A stretch of 17,736 bases of DNA from CAZAMT01 sp964486145 (GTDB taxonomy: Bacteria > Bacteroidota > Bacteroidia > Bacteroidales > JAAAOM01), in the NCBI GenBank assembly GCA_964486145.1, contig CAZAMT010000053.1, positions 1 through 17,736 on the forward strand. Direction: 5' to 3'. The notes under the pieces were generated by a model. The model made no database searches. It saw only the letters and a program-made list of their open reading frames with translations, and had not been told where the DNA came from. The stretch's first letter is position 1. Each line of letters opens with the position of its first letter. The position numbers were made by a program, and so were the translations under genes. Shown piece by piece: positions 6,766 to 13,820 of this stretch.

Positions 6766-8685
6766 ATGCCAGGTAAGAAGAATTTATTGGATCAGATCGA
6801 AACTCCGCAGGATCTCAAGCAGTTGAAACATGAAGAGTTGATACAGATATGTGATGAATTAAGGGAGTTTATCATTGATGTTGTGTCATCAAATCCAGGA
6901 CATTTTGGAGCCAGTCTGGGTGTGGTTGAATTGACGGTGGCACTGCATCATATTTTTAATGCGCCTGATGATAAAATAATTTGGGATGTTGGACATCAGG
7001 CATATGGTCATAAAATACTTACAGGCAGGAAAAATATTTTTCACACCAATCGCAAATACAAGGGAATCAGCGGGTTCCCTAAAATGAATGAAAGTAAATA
7101 TGATGCTTTCGGCGTAGGCCATTCTTCAACAAGTATCTCTGCAGCGTTGGGAATTGCAGTTGCCAATCATCAGTTTCAGAAAAATAATAACCAGGTAGTA
7201 GCCGTTATTGGTGATGGCTCACTTACAGGGGGAATGGCTTTTGAAGGCTTAAACAATGCAGGACCTGCAAAAACCAATCTTTTGGTTATCCTGAATGATA
7301 ATAATATGGCCATTGACCCGAATGTTGGCGCTTTAAAAGAATACCTGGTAGATATTGCAACATCAAAAACGTACAACAAAGTTAAAAAAGACGTTTGGAA
7401 CATGCTTGGTATGCTCAGTAAAATGGGTGGCACCAATGCACAAAAAGTTGCACAAAAAATTGAAAATGGGTTAAAGGCTATCATGCTGAATCAGAGTAAT
7501 TTATTTGAATCTTTAAACTTCAGGTATTTTGGGCCGGTTGATGGTCATGATGTGATTCATCTGACTAAAATACTGGCCGATTTAAAAGATATTCCCGGAC
7601 CCAAATTACTGCATGTGCTTACCAAAAAGGGTAAAGGATTTAAGCAGGCAGAGCAAAACCAAACACGCTTTCATGCTCCCGGAAAATTCAATAAACTTAC
7701 CGGTGAATTGCTTGCGGTAAAATCTGATAATTGTCCACCCAGGTATCAGGATGTATTTGGGCATACAATTCTCGAACTTGCTGAAAAAAATCAAAAAATT
7801 GTAGGGATAACACCTGCAATGCCCACCGGTTGTTCCTTAAATATTATGATGGAACAGATGCCGAACCGTTGTTTCGATGTGGGTATTGCCGAACAACACG
7901 CGGTAACGTTTGCTGCTGGCCTTGCAACCGAAGGCATGGTTCCGTTTTGCAATATTTATTCAACGTTTATGCAGCGTGCTTATGATCAAATGATTCATGA
8001 TGTTGCACTTCAGAATCTAAATGTTGTATTTTGCCTTGACCGTGGCGGCTTGGTTGGCGATGACGGCGCAACACATCACGGCGTTTTCGACCTGGCTTTC
8101 ATGCGTTCTGTACCAAACATGGTAGTAGCCGCACCAATGGATGAAATTGAGTTACGAAATATGATGTTTACAGCCCAACAATATGGAAAAGGACCATTTT
8201 CCATCAGGTATCCAAGGGGCTATGGAGAAAATACAGCCTGGCGTAAAGCGTTTCAAAAAATGGAAATCGGAAAAGGCAGATTGATAAAACCGGGCACAGA
8301 CCTGGCAATATTATCAATTGGAATGACCGGAAATCTAACCAAAAAAGCCATAAATGAAATGGAAGATCATGTGGATATCGCTCATTATGATATGCGATTT
8401 GTAAAACCACTGGACGAAGAATTATTGCATGAAATTTTTAAAAAATTTAATACAGTTATCACCATTGAAGACGGAGTTATCAATGGCGGGTTTGGCAGCG
8501 CTGTTATTGAATTTATGGTTGAAAATGGTTATTCAACAAAAATCAAACGACTTGGAGTGCCCGATAAGTTTATTGATCATGGTACTCAGGACCAGTTACG
8601 AAAAGAATGTGGCTTTGATGTTGATGGCATTAAGAACACCATTAAGGCCCTCGTTAAGCCAAGGGTTTATTCCAGGGTAGGATAA
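6766..8685 (+). CDS. dxs: 1-deoxy-D-xylulose-5-phosphate synthase
   Basis: Thiamine-diphosphate enzyme that condenses pyruvate with glyceraldehyde 3-phosphate, the first step of the MEP isoprenoid pathway. From the ATG at 6766 the product is 639 residues, the normal length. Visible landmarks: GHFGASLGVVELTVALHHIF, WDVGHQAYGHKILTGR, GHSSTSISAALG, the ThDP-binding VIGDGSLTGGMAFEGLNNAG, YFGPVDGHD, the catalytic-Glu segment FDVGIAEQHAVTFAAGLATEG, YSTFMQRAYDQMIHDVALQ, LDRGGLVGDDGATHHGVFDL and RYPRGYG. The reading frame is open upstream to 6712, but that stretch holds the promoter and is not expected to be translated. It is divergent from the OmpA-lipoprotein gene and convergent with hemH. Confidence 0.96.
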   Translation: MPGKKNLLDQIETPQDLKQLKHEELIQICDELREFIIDVVSSNPGHFGASLGVVELTVALHHIFNAPDDKIIWDVGHQAYGHKILTGRKNIFHTNRKYKGISGFPKMNESKYDAFGVGHSSTSISAALGIAVANHQFQKNNNQVVAVIGDGSLTGGMAFEGLNNAGPAKTNLLVILNDNNMAIDPNVGALKEYLVDIATSKTYNKVKKDVWNMLGMLSKMGGTNAQKVAQKIENGLKAIMLNQSNLFESLNFRYFGPVDGHDVIHLTKILADLKDIPGPKLLHVLTKKGKGFKQAEQNQTRFHAPGKFNKLTGELLAVKSDNCPPRYQDVFGHTILELAEKNQKIVGITPAMPTGCSLNIMMEQMPNRCFDVGIAEQHAVTFAAGLATEGMVPFCNIYSTFMQRAYDQMIHDVALQNLNVVFCLDRGGLVGDDGATHHGVFDLAFMRSVPNMVVAAPMDEIELRNMMFTAQQYGKGPFSIRYPRGYGENTAWRKAFQKMEIGKGRLIKPGTDLAILSIGMTGNLTKKAINEMEDHVDIAHYDMRFVKPLDEELLHEIFKKFNTVITIEDGVINGGFGSAVIEFMVENGYSTKIKRLGVPDKFIDHGTQDQLRKECGFDVDGIKNTIKALVKPRVYSRVG

Positions 8686-8809
8686 TCATTGATGTAAGAT
8701 ATCAGGATGTTCGTTTCATAAAGACTATTGGAAAGTTCAGTTGGGAAAGCTGCAGATTCTTACATGATCTTTACTAATTCCTTACGAATACAACATACCT
8801 TAAAAAAAA
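8686..8809. other. dxs-hemH convergent spacer, no clear terminator
   Basis: A 124-base AT-rich gap between convergent genes. The only inverted repeat noticed is ATGTAAGA (8692-8699) with TCTTACAT (8758-8765), too far apart for a typical terminator. Nothing else is recognisable. Confidence 0.4.
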
Positions 8810-9820
8810 TCAATCCCTAACCAAATCTGCCATTGCCTGAATCCAACGAGGGTGATCGTTCAGGCTTTTTACCAGGGTTAGCTGTTCACCACCTAAACTC
8901 TTAAACAGTGTGTTGTACTCATCTTCGATTTCCACAATTGTTTCCAAACAGTCGGCAACAAAAGCAGGACTTATAATCAACAGTTTTTTTAATCCTTTTC
9001 CTGCCAAATCTTCAATTTTTTTATCGGTAAATGGTTCCAGCCAGTTATTACTTAACCTGGATTGAAATGTAACTGAATAATCACGTTCCAACAGATTTAA
9101 CCTTTCAGCAAGCTTTCTTGAGGTATCGTAACAGGTTGCCTGGTAACAGTTCTTAAATTCGGGAAGCATTCGATTTTTACATTCATTTTGATTACAATGA
9201 AAGCCCTGATGGTTTTTTTTTATTTGTCGCAATGGAAGCCCGTGATAGCTCATAATTACATGGTCGTAAGAAGAAATATCATGTTCCTTTATGCGCGATT
9301 CAAAAGCTTTAAGAAAACCAGGGTGATCGTAAAACTGATGAATAAATTTAACGTCCGGTATTACATGCCATCTGCGAATAGCGTTCATTGAAAAGTCGAT
9401 AATGGATCCGGATGTGGCCGATGCATACTGTGGGAAAAGTGGAAAAATAATTATTTGTTCTAAAGGCCTATGTTTCATTTCATCGAGGATATCACCCAAA
9501 TGGGGCTTTTGATAGCGCATGGCCAGTTTCACGTTGTAATCGTTTCCAAGTTCCTCCTGCAACTTTTTAGCTGCGTTGTTACCATTATAAAGTAGTGGAG
9601 AACCATTCTCCGTCCAAACTTTTTTATACAACCTGGTTGAATTTATTGATCTGAAAGGTGCAATAATGGCGTTAATCAGCAACCATCGGGCCAAAGCCGG
9701 TATATCAATCACCCGGGGATCACCCAGAAAATCACGCAGGTATTTGCGCACATATTTTCTCTCTGGTTTATCCGGAGTACCAATATTTACAAGGATAACA
9801 ACCTTTTTTGTTTGAACCAT
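8810..9820 (-). CDS. hemH: Ferrochelatase with internal four-cysteine insertion
   Basis: Inserts Fe(II) into protoporphyrin IX, the last step of haem synthesis. The 336-residue product starts VILVNIGTPDKP, then shows SGSPLLY-type ENGSPLLYNG, MRYQKPHL, FPLFPQYASATSGS, the catalytic His in MSYHGLP (His193) and AFVADCLETIVEIE (Glu293), all family landmarks. Between residues 209 and 230 lie Cys209, Cys214, Cys225 and Cys230 (CX4CX10CX4C). An internal [2Fe-2S] cluster has been described in a class of bacterial ferrochelatases, so these may be ligands here; that is inference. The gene is the last of five on the minus strand, with only 5 bases between it and hemG, so it is cotranscribed with the uptake genes upstream. 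Confidence 0.95.
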   Translation of the reverse strand: MVQTKKVVILVNIGTPDKPERKYVRKYLRDFLGDPRVIDIPALARWLLINAIIAPFRSINSTRLYKKVWTENGSPLLYNGNNAAKKLQEELGNDYNVKLAMRYQKPHLGDILDEMKHRPLEQIIIFPLFPQYASATSGSIIDFSMNAIRRWHVIPDVKFIHQFYDHPGFLKAFESRIKEHDISSYDHVIMSYHGLPLRQIKKNHQGFHCNQNECKNRMLPEFKNCYQATCYDTSRKLAERLNLLERDYSVTFQSRLSNNWLEPFTDKKIEDLAGKGLKKLLIISPAFVADCLETIVEIEDEYNTLFKSLGGEQLTLVKSLNDHPRWIQAMADLVRD

Positions 9821-9825
9821 GGTGT

Positions 9826-11199
9826 TCAGGAATTATCGATTATTCTTTGGGCGAGCCATTTTCCCTGTTTTATCCGGTCGGCCATGCCGATACCATCTTT
9901 CACGTTGCCCCCGATGAATAATCCGGGGTAGGATTTTTCAATTTCAGCAATGTGTTCCAGCCTTCCTTCCATATCAGCTCCATATTGCGGAATAGCCTTA
10001 TCGTATCGGTGAATCTCAAGCAAATCGGGATGAAACCCATTAATCCCCATTATTTTTGTAAATTCCCTATCAAGAATTTGAATTATTTCTTCCTCTGGTA
10101 AATCGTAGATGTGAGGTTTTCGATAACCTCCCATGAAAACTGTAAACAGGACGGCACCTTTTGGTGCCCTGTTTCTAAATAAGGTCGACATAAACAAAAC
10201 CCCAAGCATGTCTTTGTTCTCGCTAAAAGGTATCAAGCCACCAAATCCGCCTGGGGAAAATCCATTCCAGGAATGAAACCCAATATTTACTTCCACCACT
10301 TTTGCATATGGCATTGCCTCAATGGATACTTTCTGTTTTTGACTCAAAAACGGAAGAAGATCTGGCAATGAACTTGCAACCGAGGTGGTAACAACCTGTT
10401 TGGAGACAATCTCATAAGGTTTTTCATTGTTGTTAAATGTAATATGATAGTTACCATTGGAAGGCGAAATATGAATGTCCTGAACCTCTAACAAGAGCTT
10501 TTCATCTTCGATATGTTTGGAAAGCGCCTCAATTAACTTTTCCAGGCCTCCTTCAACAGAAAAAACTTCCCGGGTATACCTGGTTTGTTTTTGCAACTCC
10601 TTATTTCGCTTCCGTTTTATTGAACCTCCAATAAAACTCCCGAACTCCTGTTCCAGGTTGTAAAGTTTTGGAAGCGCATATTTCGGGACAAGGTAATTTG
10701 GGTCGCCTGCATAAATTCCAAGGACAAAAGGATCAACGGCATAATCAAGAAAACTTTTACCCATTCGACGTTTTACTAATTCAGCCAACGTTTCGTTCGG
10801 ATTTTCTCCCTTTTTTCGAAATGGTTCACCCAATAGCCTTAATTTATCCTGCGTGGTAAACAAGGGTGTTTTGATTGCACTCATCAGTCCGGAAGGCAGC
10901 GGCTGCCATTCGTTATTTTTTAATACATAGCGTGTTTTTGCCACATTATCGGCAATTTCCAGGGTGCAATCTCCGGAAAGATCTTCAAACAGATCCATTG
11001 CCTCGTTGGTGCCCAACACCCCGGTATTTGGCCCGTGTTCATACAAAAATCCGTTTTTCCTACCGGATTTAATGACACCTCCCGTGCGATTTTCCTTTTC
11101 TAAAATAATGAAATCTTTTCCGGCCTTTGTAAGGTAATGTGCGGTTACCAGACCGGTTAACCCTGCTCCGATAATTACCGTTTCGGTTTCCCTGTTCAT
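9826..11199 (-). CDS. hemG: Protoporphyrinogen oxidase, HemY/PgoX type
   Basis: FAD-dependent six-electron oxidation of protoporphyrinogen IX to protoporphyrin IX. The 457-residue protein has the N-terminal dinucleotide-binding motif VIIGAGLTGLVTAHYL (residues 9-24) followed by an acidic strand end (FIILEKENRTGGVI) and LYEHGPNTG, all characteristic of the HemY-like amine-oxidase fold. The middle holds FAVDPFVLGIYAGDP-like and FSVEGGLEKLIEAL segments, and the C-terminus GLFIGGNVKDGIGMADRIKQG is the second FAD contact. It is not the small flavodoxin-like HemG of E. coli; the symbol hemG is used loosely and hemY or pgoX would be equally valid. AGGAG lies directly before the ATG. Six bases separate it from hemN. 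Confidence 0.92.
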   Translation of the reverse strand: MNRETETVIIGAGLTGLVTAHYLTKAGKDFIILEKENRTGGVIKSGRKNGFLYEHGPNTGVLGTNEAMDLFEDLSGDCTLEIADNVAKTRYVLKNNEWQPLPSGLMSAIKTPLFTTQDKLRLLGEPFRKKGENPNETLAELVKRRMGKSFLDYAVDPFVLGIYAGDPNYLVPKYALPKLYNLEQEFGSFIGGSIKRKRNKELQKQTRYTREVFSVEGGLEKLIEALSKHIEDEKLLLEVQDIHISPSNGNYHITFNNNEKPYEIVSKQVVTTSVASSLPDLLPFLSQKQKVSIEAMPYAKVVEVNIGFHSWNGFSPGGFGGLIPFSENKDMLGVLFMSTLFRNRAPKGAVLFTVFMGGYRKPHIYDLPEEEIIQILDREFTKIMGINGFHPDLLEIHRYDKAIPQYGADMEGRLEHIAEIEKSYPGLFIGGNVKDGIGMADRIKQGKWLAQRIIDNS

Positions 11200-11205
11200 C
11201 TCCTT

Positions 11206-12582
11206 TTATACAGTTTTGGAATAGGTGTTTTCTTTTACCTGCAATTTTGGGTCAAACGACATGGCAATGTTACGAATAACAAGCCTCCCCAAATTGTTAA
11301 TTTCAACCCTGTTATCCGTTTGAGTCAGCAACTGATCCTGCTCAAACGGCTGTAATTTCCCGGGTTCAAATTGTAAAATTTCTTTTAACTCATTCGTCGA
11401 TATATTGTTTTCTTTTGCTACAGCATTAAAATCAAGGTAATTGTTGCACATGATTTCATTGATCACTTGCCTGATTAGTATTTCCCCGGCGGACAATTCA
11501 TATCCTCTTTCCACAGCAATACCTTCGTTATCAATGCGTTTTATGTAATTAACAGCATTTTTGGTGTTCTGAGCGTACATCCGGTTTAACTGACTGATGG
11601 AGGAGGTACCGAAAGCATATACCTGTCCTGTTGTTTCTTTGGAGCAATATCCCTGAAAGTTGCGATGCAACTGGTTCATTTTCAACGCTACCGAGAGTTC
11701 GTCATTTGGTTTGGCATAATGATCCATGCCAATTGCCTGGTACTCCTCAGCCTGCAATATTTCATTTCCGAGGATGAACATTTCGAGTTTTTCTTCGGGA
11801 TTTGGCAATCCGATCGCTTCAATGATTTTTTGTTCCTTTTTTATCCAGGGCACATGCGCATATGAAAAGGTTACAACGCGCTCGGGACTTAACGAAGCTG
11901 CCTTCCGGATGGTTTTTTCAAATGAGGCCAGGGTTTGTTTAGGAAGGCCATATATAAAATCAAGGTTTGTTCCGGTAAACGAATGTTGCCTGATTTCATC
12001 CATCAATTCTTCAACAGGAAACTTTGAAGGTGCCCTGTTTACCGCATGCAGCACGCTGGCATTGAAATCCTGAATGCCCAGGCTGATACGGTTAAATCCA
12101 ATATCAGAAAGTCTGCCAATGTCATCTTTGCCCAGGTATGCAGGGCTGCATTCAATGGCAATTTCAGCATTATCGGCCATAGTGAAAGTATTGAAAACTT
12201 CCTTCATCACCATATCCAAATAATCCAGTTTTATTGCATTTGGCGTACCTCCACCCCAGTGAATCTGGGTAACATTTCTTGTTTTATCTAATCGGGAACT
12301 GATGTGCCTGAATTCTTTCAGCATTCTGTCCATGTAGTTGGCTATGAGTTCATGATTGTTACCCAACTGGGTGTTGCAGCCACAGAAATGACATAAACGC
12401 GGACAAAACGGAACATGAAAATACAGGGAAATATTCTGGGGATCTTCATGATTCGATTTTTCAATGCCCTCCATGAAGGCATTCGTTGAAAAATCACCGG
12501 TAAAATAATTGGCAGGTGGATAACTGGTATACCTTGGTCCCGGTTGATTGTATTTTTTTATTATCTTTTTTTTAAGCTCCAT
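11206..12582 (-). CDS. hemN: Oxygen-independent coproporphyrinogen III dehydrogenase
   Basis: Radical SAM enzyme that decarboxylates the two propionates of coproporphyrinogen III to give protoporphyrinogen IX. The 458-residue length equals that of E. coli HemN. PRYTSYPPANYF at residues 16-27 is the HemN N-terminus, and Cys60, Cys64, Cys67 and Cys69 in HVPFCPRLCHFCGCNT form the HemN-specific CX3CX2CXC, which separates it from the haem chaperone HemW. HWGGGTPNAI, ECSPAYLG, RISLGIQDFN and DFIYGLPKQT are further radical SAM/HemN landmarks, and GMDHYAKPNDEL belongs to the HemN C-terminal part. It lies 11 bases after the MFS gene and 6 before hemG in a five-gene unit. It works without oxygen, fitting an anaerobe or facultative organism. 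Confidence 0.95.
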   Translation of the reverse strand: MELKKKIIKKYNQPGPRYTSYPPANYFTGDFSTNAFMEGIEKSNHEDPQNISLYFHVPFCPRLCHFCGCNTQLGNNHELIANYMDRMLKEFRHISSRLDKTRNVTQIHWGGGTPNAIKLDYLDMVMKEVFNTFTMADNAEIAIECSPAYLGKDDIGRLSDIGFNRISLGIQDFNASVLHAVNRAPSKFPVEELMDEIRQHSFTGTNLDFIYGLPKQTLASFEKTIRKAASLSPERVVTFSYAHVPWIKKEQKIIEAIGLPNPEEKLEMFILGNEILQAEEYQAIGMDHYAKPNDELSVALKMNQLHRNFQGYCSKETTGQVYAFGTSSISQLNRMYAQNTKNAVNYIKRIDNEGIAVERGYELSAGEILIRQVINEIMCNNYLDFNAVAKENNISTNELKEILQFEPGKLQPFEQDQLLTQTDNRVEINNLGRLVIRNIAMSFDPKLQVKENTYSKTV

Positions 12583-12593
12583 TGTTTTCTTTC

Positions 12594-13811
12594 TTAATCT
12601 TTTACAAGTAAAACCTCTTTCTTCTTTCTTGGTTCAAACAAAAACTGTACACTAAACAATGCCGCCAGTGCAAACAGAATTTCAACCAGAAAAAGGTTAT
12701 TGTATCCAAAATGTTCGGCAACGTTTCCTGCCAAGATAGCCATAATAATGCCACTAAGATGGGTTATAACAATCTGGATAGTAAAATCGGTGCCTTCCCT
12801 GCCTTCCCTGGCAAAATCCATGGATATGGTATAAATGGCAACAGAGGACATTCCGTAACAGGTCCAAATAATGGCCATCCCGAAGTAAACATCAAAGTTA
12901 CTGAAATTTGTTTGGGTTAGTACTAAAAACAAAGGTGCAACCAACAGATTTAAAAATGAAAATATGAGCAATACCGATTTCCTTGGTATTTTTTTTAACA
13001 GAAAACCTGCAAGAAATGCACTTGCTGTACCAAACGAAGTCCCATAAATCCCAAACATAAAACCGATGTGCTTCATCCCGTAGCCATAATCAACAAGCAT
13101 TGGTTTGAGCATGGCAAGTATCCCGATGAGTCCTGAGTAAAAAAACGCCAGAAGAATGCTTCGTTTCCAGGTCCCTTGCTGCACAAAGAATGATAAAATA
13201 TCCTTCATGCCGGCCCGTTTAGGTTCTATTTTTACAAATTTTGACGCGTCCCGGGTATTAATAAAAACGGGGATTAAAGCTACAAGAACAATTATCCCAA
13301 GAAGCAATACAATGTACCTCCAACCAATAACAGGATAAAGCATGAGCAATATACCACTGCCAAAGAGCGTTCCCATAAAACTTCCGGAAGACTGCATACT
13401 GTTTCCCAAACCACGTTCCTTTCGATCAAGTATTTTTATAGCAAAGGCATCGGAGGCAATGTCCTGCGTTGCGGAGAATAATATGGCAGTAACAACCAAT
13501 ATCATTACAACGGGCAGTTGTTCTTTATAATTGACAAAACTCAGCCCCACCAGAGTTAAGGCATATAATAATTCAGTTGCAAAAATCCACTTTGTATAAT
13601 GCTTTATGCCCGATGCTTTATTGTCAATCATTGGCGCCCACAAAAATTTAATGATCCAGGGCATTTTTATTAATTGAACATAGGCAATGGTGGATAACGA
13701 GATATTCTCCATCCGCATGATCACGGGCAGTACCGTCGAAAAAAAACTCATTGGGATCGACTGGGCAATATACAGGCTTAATAAGGTAACGTACTTATCT
13801 CTTTTCTTCAT
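12594..13811 (-). CDS. MFS permease of the AmpG/RhtX/FptX type, putative porphyrin or ferric-chelate importer
   Basis: Inner-membrane major facilitator protein of 405 residues with about twelve hydrophobic segments. KFLWAPMIDN near residue 55 and TQDIASDAFAIKIL near residue 118 are characteristic of the AmpG-like subgroup that includes the siderophore permeases RhtX and FptX. Assignment to that group is from motif memory, not a search. It sits between the TonB-dependent receptor gene (9-base gap) and hemN (11-base gap), which suggests that it moves the receptor's ligand from periplasm to cytoplasm. The ATG at 13811 is chosen because a GGAGGA sits four bases upstream of it; the adjoining TTG at 13814 is too close. 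Muropeptide import, as for AmpG itself, is an alternative, but no cell-wall gene is nearby. Confidence 0.8.
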   Translation of the reverse strand: MKKRDKYVTLLSLYIAQSIPMSFFSTVLPVIMRMENISLSTIAYVQLIKMPWIIKFLWAPMIDNKASGIKHYTKWIFATELLYALTLVGLSFVNYKEQLPVVMILVVTAILFSATQDIASDAFAIKILDRKERGLGNSMQSSGSFMGTLFGSGILLMLYPVIGWRYIVLLLGIIVLVALIPVFINTRDASKFVKIEPKRAGMKDILSFFVQQGTWKRSILLAFFYSGLIGILAMLKPMLVDYGYGMKHIGFMFGIYGTSFGTASAFLAGFLLKKIPRKSVLLIFSFLNLLVAPLFLVLTQTNFSNFDVYFGMAIIWTCYGMSSVAIYTISMDFAREGREGTDFTIQIVITHLSGIIMAILAGNVAEHFGYNNLFLVEILFALAALFSVQFLFEPRKKKEVLLVKD

Positions 13812-13814
13812 CAA

Positions 13815-13820
13815 TCCTCC
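13815..13820 (-). promoter_or_regulatory. Strong Shine-Dalgarno before the MFS gene
   Basis: GGAGGA on the minus strand lies between the TAA of the receptor gene and the ATG at 13811. Canonical sites are uncommon in Bacteroidota. It supports 13811 as the start and suggests efficient coupled translation of the transporter. Confidence 0.55.

Noticed and set aside
8692..8765. Inverted repeat ATGTAAGA/TCTTACAT between dxs and hemH
   Set aside because: The arms are short and about 60 bases apart with no T-tract; not convincing as a terminator.
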